DNA of 29,955 nucleotides, taken from contig JANPIS010000409.1 of assembly GCA_031425095.1 (NCBI GenBank), positions 1-29,955 on the forward strand. The letters run 5' to 3'. Under the pieces are notes generated by a model. It ran no database searches. It was given only the letters and a program-made list of their open reading frames with translations, and was not told the DNA's origin. Both the position numbers and the translations under genes were made by a program. Positions 1-7,605 of this stretch are shown here, piece after piece; the stretch's first letter is position 1, and each line of letters begins with the position of its first letter. The DNA comes from JANNXQ01 sp031425095 (GTDB lineage Bacteria; Verrucomicrobiota; Verrucomicrobiia; Chthoniobacterales; Chthoniobacteraceae).

Positions 1-904
1 CGAAAGTGTACTCCACCGTGTAGCTGTCGAAATTCTGGTCCACCCAATCCTCGCGGAAGTGGCGTCCACCGGTGCCCTTCGCTTCCACCGGCCAGTCGTT
101 CTTCACCCAGCAGCTCTCGTCGATGTTGTGAATGTTGTAGTCGCTGAAAGCGCCGCCGCTGATCCACATGAAGCTGTGGAAGTTTTTGATCTGGTAGAGC
201 AGTTCGTTCGGATCTTTCTCCGGATCGCGCTTCTTGGTGCGGAAGGAAGCGACCGGCCCCTGCTGGCGATACGCGCGGATCAATAGAATCTCACCGAGTT
301 CCCCTTGATGGATGCGGTTGGCGAGTTCCTTGCGCGCCTTGCAGTGGCGCACCATGAGTCCCACCGCGACACGCATTCCCGCGGCCTTCGCCTCTTCATT
401 CAGCGCCAGCATCCGCCGCGCGGTTGGACCATCCGTGCAGACCGGCTTTTCCATGAAGACATTCTTCAGCCCCTTCTCGATCGCATACTTGAAGAACACC
501 CAGCGAAACGCCGGCGGCGTCGAGAAGATGGCAATGCCATTCTTCGGCAGCGCATCGATCGCGTGCTTGTAAGCGTCGAAGCCGACGAACTGGCGATCCG
601 CCGGCACGTCGCACTGCGTCGGATACTTGGTCGAAATTCCGTTGAGGCTGCTCTTGAGCTTCGCCTCGCTCACGTCGGCCATCGCCACGAGTTTCACGGG
701 CGGACCCGTGACGGTGAGCGCATTCGCCACGGCGCCGGTACCGCGACCGCCGCAGCCGATCACCGCGAGTTGCTGCGTGTTATCTTCGACCGCGTGGACG
801 AAGGGAATTTTCACCCCCGCCAGCGCTGAGACAGCGGCAGCGGAGCCAGTGGCCTTGAGGAAGCGGCGACGTGTCGTCGCGGCGGAGAGCGGGGAGGGTT
901 TCAT
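1..904 (-). CDS. Tat-exported Gfo/Idh/MocA-family oxidoreductase (3' end outside window)
   Basis: The reading frame starts at the ATG complementary to 902-904 and stays open for 301 codons to the window edge, so the C-terminus is missing. Residues 11-17 (TRRRFLK) followed by an Ala-rich stretch to about 38 form a twin-arginine signal, so the protein is probably exported folded with its cofactor. The nucleotide-binding fold begins at about 46-56 (LAVIGCGGRGT). The family hallmark EKP is at 152-154 (MEKPVCTD), and H259/D262 lie in the segment that usually carries the catalytic His. The family catalyses NAD(P)-dependent redox of sugars and inositols. Exported members are abundant in Verrucomicrobiota and Planctomycetota, and their substrates are mostly unknown. 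A TTGACA hexamer lies upstream (complement of 939-944), but no convincing -10 follows it. Family assignment is firm; substrate is not predictable. Confidence 0.93.
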   Translation of the reverse strand, partial: MKPSPLSAATTRRRFLKATGSAAAVSALAGVKIPFVHAVEDNTQQLAVIGCGGRGTGAVANALTVTGPPVKLVAMADVSEAKLKSSLNGISTKYPTQCDVPADRQFVGFDAYKHAIDALPKNGIAIFSTPPAFRWVFFKYAIEKGLKNVFMEKPVCTDGPTARRMLALNEEAKAAGMRVAVGLMVRHCKARKELANRIHQGELGEILLIRAYRQQGPVASFRTKKRDPEKDPNELLYQIKNFHSFMWISGGAFSDYNIHNIDESCWVKNDWPVEAKGTGGRHFREDWVDQNFDSYTVEYTF

Positions 905-1019
905 AAAGAGCGGAAGCAGTCGCCAATTCACCCCGCGCTGTCAACGCTCCGCAACGGCGTCTGCCGTTCCACTGACGCCAACGACAAAGCCGTCAGCTTC
1001 TCCCGATTTCTGCCAGCGC

Positions 1020-1379
1020 TCAGCCTCGGCGCACCGCCGAGCTCTGCGCGCGCAGCGCCGCATGGCGCCGCACGGACTTCGGCGGCTCCGACTTTCTCGC
1101 TGTCGGATCAAAGCTCCGCACCGGCACCACCCGCCACCACGTCTCCTCCTCCAGCATTCGCGCAAGTTCCACCGACATCGGGGCTCGCACCTCGGGCTTC
1201 TTCACCTCTGGCTCGGGACTGGCGGTGATGATCGCCGCGACGGACGCAGTCGCAGCAGGAGCGGCGGCATTGCGTTCCGCCGCACGACCGCGCGACTTTG
1301 CTTTTTGAGCTTTCCCGCGCGGCGAAGTGGCACCTTTCCGGGAGGCAGTGGTTTTCCGGTGATTGGAGGTTTTTTTCAT
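1020..1379 (-). CDS. small basic Ala/Lys/Arg-rich hypothetical protein
   Basis: An ATG at the complement of 1377-1379 opens a 119-residue frame. Its N-terminal third is very basic (MKKTSNHRKTTASRKG, then more Lys/Arg), followed by an Ala/Pro linker and a segment with an ordinary mixed composition (about 70-95, including MSVELARMLEEETWWRVVPV). The same frame extends upstream to an ATG at 1538, but that extension looks non-coding. No domain is recognised. The basic Ala-rich head resembles nucleic-acid-binding tails such as those of histone H1-like proteins, but this is only compositional. It lies 115 bases upstream of the oxidoreductase on the same strand. No clear Shine-Dalgarno is seen. It may be a chance frame in GC-rich DNA. 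Confidence 0.45.
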   Translation of the reverse strand: MKKTSNHRKTTASRKGATSPRGKAQKAKSRGRAAERNAAAPAATASVAAIITASPEPEVKKPEVRAPMSVELARMLEEETWWRVVPVRSFDPTARKSEPPKSVRRHAALRAQSSAVRRG

Positions 1380-1729
1380 GGGCGATGGGTTTGGGCTGTG
1401 GTTGGGAAACGCGAATGAGGCGCGTTCATCGCTGCACATAGCGAGCCACGTGCCAAACGCGCCGTGCCCACGAAAATGCCCGCATTTTCCCCGAAAAACG
1501 GCCCGCATGCGCCACCTGCTCAACCCCATCCCTCTCACCCTTGCGATCCCGTGCCCGGCAATCGCATGCCACCGCGCCTCACACTTTCCGGGACCAGTCT
1601 CCGAGATTCGGGCGTTGGTACGGCAGCGGCTCGGGGCAGCAGCGTGGGCGCGGGTCGGTGAAGGTTGCTTGCGCCGGGGAGCTTCCGGCGCCTATTGCTT
1701 TGGGTTCGGTCGCTTGCGGCCGCTTTTTC
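1380..1729. other. intergenic region without a supported gene
   Basis: This 350-base gap lies between a leftward small gene and the rightward acetyltransferase gene, so it should hold both divergent promoters. Several short frames cross it on both strands, but none shows a recognisable domain or credible composition. No strong -35/-10 pair or palindrome was found. Confidence 0.4.
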
Positions 1730-2521
1730 ATGGAAACTTTTACGATTCGTCCCGCGGTGGCTGCCGATGCCGTTGCCATCGCCGAGCTGATGGCGCGCGG
1801 GATGTCGGTGCGGGTGCGGCGGCTGACGATCCTCGGCAGTTCGCTGCTCGCGCGCTGGGTGGCGGGGCAGCTCGGGGATGCGAAAGGGGATGCCTTCCTG
1901 GTGGCGGAGGCCGACGGGCACGTGGCGGGGATGGTGTCTTCGCGGGTGGTGGGAACGACGCTGGTGCTGAATCATCTCTACGTGGGCGGGGGCTTTCTGC
2001 GGCGCGGGATGGCCCGGGCGCTGGTGACGGGCGCGCTAAAGGCGGCGAAGGCGGAGAAAGTGGCGGTGGATGTCTTCCCGGAGTCACGGGCGGCCCGGCA
2101 GTGGTATGTGAAGCTGGGGTTCCAACTGGAGTCTGAACGGGTGTGGCTGGAGACCCCGCTGGCGGCGCCCGTGGTCCGAAAAGGGCCGCAGCTGTGGGAG
2201 TCGAGCGGGCTGGCGGAAGCGGACGAGGCGCACAAGCAACAGGGCTTTTCGCGGTTCACGCTGAAGACGGCGCAGGCGGCGTATGAGGTGGGACGGCTCT
2301 CGGATACGGTGTTCCGCGTGACGGGATTTGGGATCCTGAAGGATCGGGAGGCGTTGGCGGGGCTGGCGGCGCTGGATCCACGGCGGACGCTGCTCTGCCT
2401 CGGGGCGGCGGGTGACCTGCCGGCCGGGGCGCAGCGGGCGGGGCGGATCGTGGAGAAAAGCGAGCGACTGGTGGGGAAACGGACGAAAGTGCTGGCGGCG
2501 CTCGGGGGGAAGAAGCCGTGA
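1730..2521 (+). CDS. GNAT-family N-acetyltransferase with C-terminal extension
   Basis: This is a predicted cytoplasmic acetyl-CoA-dependent N-acetyltransferase of 263 aa; the acceptor is unknown. I chose ATG 1730 because the protein then begins METFTIRPAVAADAVAIAEL, the standard first strand of the GNAT fold, whereas the 63 upstream codons of the same frame look like translated spacer. Residues 80-100 (NHLYVGGGFLRRGMARALV) give the beta4/alpha3 acetyl-CoA loop, with R91-R92-G93-x-A95 matching the Q/R-x-x-G-x-G/A motif. F-P-E-S-x-x-A-x-x-W-Y-x-K-L-G-F closes the domain at about residue 130. About 120 further residues follow that I cannot assign; they are Ala/Gly-rich with no membrane segment. 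The gene is monocistronic and converges on the L,D-transpeptidase gene. Confidence 0.87.
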   Translation: METFTIRPAVAADAVAIAELMARGMSVRVRRLTILGSSLLARWVAGQLGDAKGDAFLVAEADGHVAGMVSSRVVGTTLVLNHLYVGGGFLRRGMARALVTGALKAAKAEKVAVDVFPESRAARQWYVKLGFQLESERVWLETPLAAPVVRKGPQLWESSGLAEADEAHKQQGFSRFTLKTAQAAYEVGRLSDTVFRVTGFGILKDREALAGLAALDPRRTLLCLGAAGDLPAGAQRAGRIVEKSERLVGKRTKVLAALGGKKP

Positions 2522-2545
2522 GTCTTGCGGTTCGACTCCATCCTC

Positions 2546-2588
2546 TTCTTTTCCTTCTCCTGCCCGGCCTTTGGGAGAAGGAGAAGAA
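2546..2588. terminator. bidirectional hairpin terminator between convergent genes
   Basis: Bases 2546-2560 and 2574-2588 pair over 15 positions, one of them G-U on one strand, around a 13-base loop. The core CCTTCTCC/GGAGAAGG is perfect. The hairpin sits 24 bases after the acetyltransferase stop and 30 bases past the stop of the opposing transpeptidase gene. The polypyrimidine side supplies U-rich flanks. No long T-run follows, so termination strength is uncertain. Confidence 0.6.
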
Positions 2589-2618
2589 CAGGAAGAAGCT
2601 GATCGGGGAGCCGCGGGA

Positions 2619-3224
2619 TCAGGCCTCGATCACGACGCGGGTGCCGATGCGCACTTTGTCGTAGATGAGCTTCGCGATGTCGGCCGGGAGGCGGATGCAA
2701 CCGTGCGAGGCGGGGTAGCCGGGAAGGATGCCGACGTGCATGCCAACGCCGAAATTCGTGAGGCGCATGAACCACCACATGGGGGCGCCTCGATACCGCG
2801 TGCCGCTGGGTGCGGAGTCCACCTTAAGGCTGACGCCGGAGCGGACGGTGCGGCCTTTGGCATCGACGAAGTCTCCGTAGATGCTGGAGCGATGGTCCGG
2901 ATCTTTCTCGAGCACGGAAAACGTGCCAGTGGGGGTCATCCCGGCGCGTTTGCCGGTGGAGACGGGGGTGTCGATGTACACTTGGTCGCCGACCATGAGG
3001 AAGGCGCGCTGCTTTGAGAGAGAAATGCGGACGTGGGCGTTACTCGGGTCGATGACGGATTCGAGGGACCTGTCGATCTTCGGCGGAGCCTGGCGGCTGA
3101 GCGACTGGCCGGCGGGGTTGAGTTTCCGCGACTTGAAGAACTGCGCCGGGGCGGCGGGCACGGCGATGCTGAACCAGGCGAGTGCCGCGCAGAAGAGGAG
3201 CGGAAGTGGGCGGGCAAGACTCAT
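2619..3224 (-). CDS. exported L,D-transpeptidase (YkuD domain)
   Basis: A 201-aa precursor, counted from the ATG complementary to 3222-3224. The frame runs 30 codons further upstream, but this start places a clean signal peptide at the N-terminus (MSLARPLPLLFCAALAWFSIAVPAAPAQ, cleavage near residue 27). The YkuD domain spans about 62-200. H163 and the S173-H174-G175-C176-x-R178 motif (SHGCIRLP) supply the catalytic Cys (C176), His and Arg. The family forms 3-3 cross-links in peptidoglycan or attaches proteins to it in the periplasm. The protein is short, with no LysM or peptidoglycan-binding domain, so it is the catalytic module with only a short linker (28-60). It is a single gene converging on the acetyltransferase gene. 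The exact reaction cannot be told from sequence. Confidence 0.92.
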   Translation of the reverse strand: MSLARPLPLLFCAALAWFSIAVPAAPAQFFKSRKLNPAGQSLSRQAPPKIDRSLESVIDPSNAHVRISLSKQRAFLMVGDQVYIDTPVSTGKRAGMTPTGTFSVLEKDPDHRSSIYGDFVDAKGRTVRSGVSLKVDSAPSGTRYRGAPMWWFMRLTNFGVGMHVGILPGYPASHGCIRLPADIAKLIYDKVRIGTRVVIEA

Positions 3225-3336
3225 TCGAAACACAAGTAGCGGTGGTGTACCCGCACGGCCTATGCCGGGGCAACCGAATAATCCCGGCGCCAAAACAAGG
3301 CCCGCGGGGTGCAAAAGATTCGACGCGATCGGCGCG

Positions 3337-3879
3337 ATGAAGCCACCTTCCCTGCCCGTGCCACAGACCTCCCGCCATCTCGCCGCCGCTGCAATGTTCC
3401 TCGCGCTGGGGCTCCAGTGCGGGGCGGCAGAGGAGGAGACGGCAACGCCGAATCTCTACGGGGAGCTGAATCCACCGGCGGTTGCGGGAGTGTCGGTGGT
3501 GAAGCTGGAGGCTCGTTCGGCGGAGATCGAATGGCCGGCGAATCTCTCGAGTGCGGGCACTTTTCGCACGGAAGTGCGGCGGTTTGCGATCGTCGATGGG
3601 GAGCTGCAGATGTCGTGGGTGGACTTCCCCACAGCGGTGATCTCGCGGCGCGGGGAGCATTATCGCGCGCATCTCGACGGGCTCACTCCGCAGCAGCCAT
3701 ACTGGGTGCGGATCTTGCCGGAAGGCGCGGCGGCGGCAGCGGTTGAGCCGCTCTTTGCGGTGCGGTTTCAGACGCCGACGCGGGTGCCCTGGATCACCGC
3801 CCGCCAGGCAACAATCTGGGGGCTCGGAGGTGCGCTGGGCGTGCTGGTGTGGCTGCGTTGGGGGCGGCGCGGCGCGTGA
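3337..3879 (+). CDS. membrane-anchored FnIII-like hypothetical protein
   Basis: A 180-aa protein from ATG 3337. The open frame reaches back to 2881, but that part is antisense to the transpeptidase gene. Residues 12-31 form a signal sequence ending near CGAAEE. Residues about 50-140 look like one fibronectin type III domain: V-V-K-L-E-A-R-S-A-E-I-E-W early, and YRAHLDGLTPQQPYWVRILP late, the usual Tyr-x-x-x-Leu-x-Gly-Leu-x-Pro-x-x-x-Tyr signature. A hydrophobic segment at about 157-172 followed by RWGRRGA gives a C-terminal membrane anchor with a basic cytoplasmic end. This implies an extracytoplasmic beta-sandwich held to the inner membrane. No catalytic motif is visible; a binding or structural role is an inference. 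Confidence 0.7.
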   Translation: MKPPSLPVPQTSRHLAAAAMFLALGLQCGAAEEETATPNLYGELNPPAVAGVSVVKLEARSAEIEWPANLSSAGTFRTEVRRFAIVDGELQMSWVDFPTAVISRRGEHYRAHLDGLTPQQPYWVRILPEGAAAAAVEPLFAVRFQTPTRVPWITARQATIWGLGGALGVLVWLRWGRRGA

Positions 3880-3891
3880 CCGGCGGGGCGC

Positions 3892-3909
3892 TTGTGAATC
3901 TTTTCACAA
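3892..3909. promoter_or_regulatory. perfect CRP/FNR-type palindrome upstream of nuoD
   Basis: TTGTGAATCTTTTCACAA is a perfect 7+7 inverted repeat with a 4-base centre. It contains TGTGA-N6-TCACA, the consensus of the CRP branch of the CRP/FNR family. The centre (3900.5) is 75 bases before the nuoD ATG. A weak -35/-10 pair, TTGCTG (3917-3922) and TACCGT (3941-3946) with an 18-base spacer, lies between, which would place the site near -52. The palindrome is only 12 bases after the preceding stop, so a weak terminator is possible, but its stem is AT-rich and no T-run follows. Confidence 0.55.
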
Positions 3910-3974
3910 TATCGCCTTGCTGGTCCCTTTGCCCCGCACCTACCGTGCGGTCTCGCACGTAGCGACTCCCGTCC

Positions 3975-5219
3975 ATGGCCCACACCACCGTCGAACTCGA
4001 AGTCCCCGACACCCTGAGCAGAGCGCAGGCCCACTCCGACGGCGGCGACACGCTCGGCGAGAAGCTCATCATCAACATGGGTCCGTCGCATCCCGCCACG
4101 CACGGGGTGCTGCGGCTGGTGCTGGAGATGGATGGGGAGATCATCACGAAGGCCACCCCGGACGTCGGCTACCTGCATCGCGGCGACGAGAAGATCGCCG
4201 AGAACATGCACTACAACCAGTTCGTGCCCTACACGGACCGGCTCGACTACCTCGCGCCGCTGGCGAACAACGTAGCCTACGCCCTCGCGGTCGAGAAGTT
4301 GATGGGCTGGGAGCTGCCGCCGCGCGGCCAGGCCATCCGCTTGATCTGCTGCGAACTCGCGCGCATTTCCTCCCATCTCCTCGGCGTCGGCTGTTTCGCC
4401 ATGGATACCGGCGCGATGACGGTTTTCCTCTACACCTTCACGGAGCGGGAAAAGATCTACAACCTGATCGAGCTGCTCACCGGGGCGCGCTTCACCACCA
4501 GCTACACCCGCGTCGGCGGCCAGATTCGCGATCTGCCGCCCACGTTCATCCCGCAACTCACGGCGTTCATCGATCAGCTCGGGCCGATCATCGACGAAGT
4601 GGATGCACTGCTGAAGACAAACCGGATCTTTGTCGATCGGACGAAGGACATCGGCGTGATCACGCAGGAGGACGCACTCAGCTTTGGCCTCAGCGGGCCG
4701 AACCTCCGCGGCTCCGGCATCGATCACGACCTGCGCAAGCGCCACCCGTATCTCGGCTACGAGAAGCACGACTTTGACATCCCGATCGGCAGCGTCGGCG
4801 ACAGCTACGACCGCTACACCGTGCGGATGGAGGAGATGCGCCAGTCGATGAAGATCCTGCGGCAGGCGATCGAGAAACTCCCGAGTGGTCCGATCGCGGT
4901 GCACGATCCGAAGAACGTCGCGCCACCGAAGACCCAGGTGCTGACGAAGATGGAGGAACTCATCCATCACTTCATCCTGCATACCGAAGGCATCGACGCT
5001 CCTGCGGGTGAGGTGTACTTCGGCGCGGAGAATCCGAAGGGTGAGCTCGGCTTTTACATTTACTCCAAAGGCGGCGGCACTCCGCACCGCCTGAAGATTC
5101 GCAGCCCCTCCTTCGTGAATCTCAGCATCCTCCCGAAGATCCTGCCCGGCCACATGATGAGCGACGTCGTCGCGATCCTTGGCTCGCTAGATTTCGTGAT
5201 GGGCGAATGCGACCGATAG
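3975..5219 (+). CDS. nuoD: NADH-quinone oxidoreductase subunit D (stand-alone)
   Basis: A 414-aa full-length NuoD (49-kDa/Nqo4 family), the peripheral-arm subunit of respiratory complex I that forms the quinone pocket with NuoB. The hallmark NMGPSHPATHGVLR is at 34-47. H43 and Y92 are 49 residues apart, the same spacing as the quinone-binding His59/Tyr108 of the bovine subunit. The region GYLHRGDEKIAE follows at 65-76, and the C-terminus SLDFVMGECDR is the conserved family end. The first ~28 residues are a variable extension. No other nuo gene lies in the window: an FnIII-like gene precedes it and opcA follows after 151 bases. NuoD works only with its partners, so they must be encoded elsewhere, or this is one of several copies. 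Expression may be controlled by the CRP-type site upstream. Confidence 0.95.
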   Translation: MAHTTVELEVPDTLSRAQAHSDGGDTLGEKLIINMGPSHPATHGVLRLVLEMDGEIITKATPDVGYLHRGDEKIAENMHYNQFVPYTDRLDYLAPLANNVAYALAVEKLMGWELPPRGQAIRLICCELARISSHLLGVGCFAMDTGAMTVFLYTFTEREKIYNLIELLTGARFTTSYTRVGGQIRDLPPTFIPQLTAFIDQLGPIIDEVDALLKTNRIFVDRTKDIGVITQEDALSFGLSGPNLRGSGIDHDLRKRHPYLGYEKHDFDIPIGSVGDSYDRYTVRMEEMRQSMKILRQAIEKLPSGPIAVHDPKNVAPPKTQVLTKMEELIHHFILHTEGIDAPAGEVYFGAENPKGELGFYIYSKGGGTPHRLKIRSPSFVNLSILPKILPGHMMSDVVAILGSLDFVMGECDR

Positions 5220-5370
5220 CGAATCGTCGCGCGCATTCCGCAGCCCGGACGAGTGGGTGCTGGACGCACCGTGGAGTGCGAAATACGCTCTGAAGCCTCG
5301 GGAGGCCTGATCGCTCTCCTGCTCCATCGACGACCATTCCATCGCAACGACTCGCAAACTTTTCCCCATC

Positions 5371-6426
5371 ATGCCCGGCACTCTCGATACGATGAAACTC
5401 GGTGAACCGGTGGAAGTGGGGCAGATCGGCAAGGAGATCAAAAAGCTGTGGGAGGCCAGTGGCGGCGCAACCACGCGGGCCTCGCTGATCAACTTTGCGG
5501 TGTATTGCGAAGGCACGGAACAGGCCGCGGCAAATACGGACTGGATCAATGAGTTCACACGCAATCACGCGTGTCGCGCGCTGCTCATCATCGCCGAGCC
5601 GAAGGCCCCGGAGAGCCGGGTGAGCGCGTGGGTGAATGCCCATTGCCACCTCAGCCGCGCGGGCGCGAAGCAGGTATGCTGCGAGCAGATTTCCTTTCTC
5701 CTCGAAGGCAAGGCCTGCGGGTTCATCCCGAACATCGTCTTCGCCAATCTCGACTCGGATCTGCCGCTGCACTTTTGGTGGCAGGGCGAGTTTCACGATC
5801 CGATCGACGAGCAGCTCTGGGCGTGGGTCGATCGCCTGATCTTCGACAGCCAGTCGTGGCAGAATCCGCGGCAGCAGTTCGCACTGCTCCAGGCCTCGAT
5901 CGCCGCGGCGCAGTCCGGGCTCACCTTGTGCGATCTGAACTGGGCGCGCTCCTTGCGGCTGCGTCAGGCGGTGTCGCAGATGTTCGATCATCCGGAGAAT
6001 GTGACGATTCTCCAAAATCCGCAGCACATTGAGATCGCGCATGCGCCGGAGTACCGCTCGACGGCGCTGCTGCTGGTCGGGTGGTTCGTGGCACAACTGC
6101 AGCTCACGCCGCAGCGTCAGGAAGGCGATCGCCTCTATTACACGACGACGAAAGGTTGCGAAGTGCGCTTCGATCTTGCGGCAGAGCCAGGCCGCTCGAT
6201 CAGCCGCTGCAATATCTGCTCCGGCGATGCCGGCGTGGAGGTGGAGCGCGACGCGGATGGCGATTTCTTCCGCGTCGAGGTGCGGCTCGCGGACGGGCGC
6301 ACCTACCAGCACCTGATGCCGGCGGGAGACAACCACACGCTGAGCCTGCTCACGAACGAGATCGGCCTCGGCAGCCGGCACCGCGTCTATTTGAAAGCCC
6401 TCGAAGCGACCCGGGCGCTGCTGTAG
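5371..6426 (+). CDS. opcA: OpcA-like glucose-6-phosphate dehydrogenase assembly protein
   Basis: A 351-aa cytoplasmic protein starting at ATG 5371; an alternative ATG in the same frame lies at 5392. Signature regions of the OpcA family are visible: the N-terminal RASLINFAVYCEG, the RALLIIAEP core at about 70, the CCEQISFLLEG segment, and LPLHFWWQGEFHDP at about 132-145, matching the family's L-P-x-x-x-W-W-x-G. In cyanobacteria and actinobacteria OpcA promotes assembly or redox activation of G6P dehydrogenase (Zwf) in the oxidative pentose phosphate pathway. The gene normally adjoins zwf, but no zwf, tal, gnd or pgl is present here. The C-terminal third has a CNICSGDAG pair of cysteines (C-x-x-C). 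It converges on the HU gene and shares a terminator with it. Confidence 0.8.
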   Translation: MPGTLDTMKLGEPVEVGQIGKEIKKLWEASGGATTRASLINFAVYCEGTEQAAANTDWINEFTRNHACRALLIIAEPKAPESRVSAWVNAHCHLSRAGAKQVCCEQISFLLEGKACGFIPNIVFANLDSDLPLHFWWQGEFHDPIDEQLWAWVDRLIFDSQSWQNPRQQFALLQASIAAAQSGLTLCDLNWARSLRLRQAVSQMFDHPENVTILQNPQHIEIAHAPEYRSTALLLVGWFVAQLQLTPQRQEGDRLYYTTTKGCEVRFDLAAEPGRSISRCNICSGDAGVEVERDADGDFFRVEVRLADGRTYQHLMPAGDNHTLSLLTNEIGLGSRHRVYLKALEATRALL

Positions 6427-6472
6427 CCGAAGCGCTCGCCCCGGCTGGGCCAGCGGACGCGACCCGGAAAGA

Positions 6473-6508
6473 AGAAACCCCGTTTCGCCGAAGCAAAACG
6501 GGGTTTCT
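6473..6508. terminator. strong bidirectional terminator between opcA and the HU gene
   Basis: Bases 6473-6485 and 6496-6508 form a 13-bp perfect hairpin with a GAAACCCCGTTT core around a 10-base loop. It lies 46 bases after the opcA stop and 20 bases past the HU stop on the other strand. The A/T-rich outer pairs give U-containing 3' sides in both directions, the classic layout for a shared intrinsic terminator. Confidence 0.8.
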
Positions 6509-6528
6509 CGGGGGCTGGGGAGAGTGGG

Positions 6529-6807
6529 TCACTTGAGCTTCGACTTCAGATCCTTGCCAGCGGCGAACTTCACGCCCTTCGAGGCCTTGATTTTGATCTT
6601 CTCGCCGGTCTTCGGGTTGATGCCCATGCGGGCCTTGCGGCTCGAGATCTTGAAGGTGCCGAAGCCGACCAGTTGGACGGGCTTGCCCTTCTTCAGGCCG
6701 GCCTTGATGCCGTCCACGACGGCTTCGACGGCGCGTTCTGCCTGAGCTTTACTGGCTTCCTTGCCGAGAGATTTTTGGACCGTTGCTACGAGTTCTGCCT
6801 TGTTCAT
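6529..6807 (-). CDS. HU-family histone-like DNA-binding protein
   Basis: A 92-aa protein from the ATG complementary to 6805-6807; 28 further upstream codons of the frame look non-coding. It opens with the family start MNKAELVATVQKSLG. GFGTFKISSRKARMGINPKTGE (about 49-70) is the signature of bacterial HU/IHF DNA-binding proteins, and the beta-arm contains the R-x-G-x-N-P minor-groove tip. The length matches the 90-95 aa norm. HU dimers bend and compact nucleoid DNA and assist replication and transcription. The C-terminus is Lys-rich (KGVKFAAGKDLKSKLK). This is a single-gene unit; I see nothing to distinguish HU-alpha, HU-beta or IHF subtypes. Confidence 0.95.
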   Translation of the reverse strand: MNKAELVATVQKSLGKEASKAQAERAVEAVVDGIKAGLKKGKPVQLVGFGTFKISSRKARMGINPKTGEKIKIKASKGVKFAAGKDLKSKLK

Positions 6808-6993
6808 CTGATGGAGTGTGCGGAGTGCGTGAGTTAAGTTGGGGTGGTGGCTGTCGTTGGGTTTTCCAGCGAGCGGCGGGAGTGATGGCACTCGCGAAAA
6901 ATGAAGTCAAACAATTCTTCGGTGAACATTCAGGAACGCTCGCGAGGCTTGTATTCACCGGGCTCCGCAGGTGATCGTCAGCCTCAGCACGGC

Positions 6994-7539
6994 ATGAATC
7001 TCCACGAGCAGCTCAAGCGTTTTCTCGGCACCTCTCCGACGTTGCATCCGACCGCCTTCGTGGCGCCGGGCGCGACCGTCATCGGTGATGTGACGCTGGC
7101 CGAAGAGGCGAGCGTGTGGTTCCACACAACGCTGCGTGCGGACATCAATCGCATCGTCATCGGCCCGCGCTCCAACATCCAGGACGGCTCCGTGATCCAC
7201 CTCGCGGACAACTTCGACACGACCGTCGGTGAACTCGTGACCGTCGGGCACAAGGCGATCCTGCACGCCTGCACGATCGGCGATGAAGTGCTCGTCGGCA
7301 TGGGCGCGATCGTCCTCGATGGCGCGGAAGTCGGCGCGCGTTCGATCCTCGGTGCTGGCGCGCTAATCACCGGCGGGAAGAAGATTCCGCCCGGCTCGCT
7401 TGTGCTCGGATCGCCAGCGAAAGTCGTGCGCACGCTGACGCTCGACGAGCAGGCGGGCATCAAGGGGTGGGCGGAAAAATATGTCGCGCTCGCGAAGGCG
7501 TATCGCTCGGGAGAGTTCGGCGATTTTTCCCGCCGCTAG
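6994..7539 (+). CDS. gamma-class carbonic anhydrase-like hexapeptide protein
   Basis: A 181-aa left-handed beta-helix protein of the YrdA/PaaY/CaiE branch. I chose ATG 6994 (MNLHEQLKRFLG), because the 31 codons before it overlap the HU promoter region. Hexapeptide repeats run from about 24 to 150. The three zinc ligands are H69 (SVIH), H86 (TVGHK) and H91 (ILHAC), and the 5-residue gap between the last two matches archaeal Cam. R48, D50 and Q63 (TLRAD, NIQD) fit the remaining active-site positions. It lacks Cam's proton-shuttle loop, as YrdA-type proteins do. The protein should be a cytoplasmic trimer with carbonic anhydrase or acyl-transfer-related activity; activity is not assured. A GC-rich hairpin spans the stop codon. 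Confidence 0.9.
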   Translation: MNLHEQLKRFLGTSPTLHPTAFVAPGATVIGDVTLAEEASVWFHTTLRADINRIVIGPRSNIQDGSVIHLADNFDTTVGELVTVGHKAILHACTIGDEVLVGMGAIVLDGAEVGARSILGAGALITGGKKIPPGSLVLGSPAKVVRTLTLDEQAGIKGWAEKYVALAKAYRSGEFGDFSRR

Positions 7540-7550
7540 CGCCAGCGGCG
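7531..7550 (+). terminator. GC-rich hairpin over the carbonic anhydrase stop codon
   Basis: CGCCGCT at 7531-7537 and AGCGGCG at 7544-7550 form a perfect 7-bp stem with a 6-base loop that contains most of the TAG stop. No T-run follows, so it may be a pause, attenuator or stabilising 3' structure rather than a true intrinsic terminator. Confidence 0.35.
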
Positions 7551-7605
7551 ATTGCTGACCATCTCGCCTTTCGACAAAGGCCGAGAGTGGGCTTAGCCTC
7601 ACTTC

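Noticed and set aside
916..944. TTGACA (complement of 939-944) as -35 for the oxidoreductase gene.
   Set aside because: At 17 bases downstream the sequence is GACTGC, a poor -10, so no promoter is called.
2526..2542. TTCGACT in GCGGTTCGACTCC looks like a tRNA T-loop.
   Set aside because: The flanks TGCGG and CCATC cannot pair, and no acceptor, D or anticodon arm is found upstream.
3892..3909. The palindrome as a terminator of the FnIII-like gene.
   Set aside because: The stem is AT-rich, only 7 bp, and no T-run follows; the CRP consensus fit is better. Not fully excluded.
3768..5153. Long open frame on the minus strand opposite nuoD.
   Set aside because: A GC-rich shadow of nuoD with His/Arg/Asp-biased composition and no domain.
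5295..5306. GCCTC/GAGGC between nuoD and opcA as a hairpin.
   Set aside because: The loop is only two bases, so the structure is not stable.
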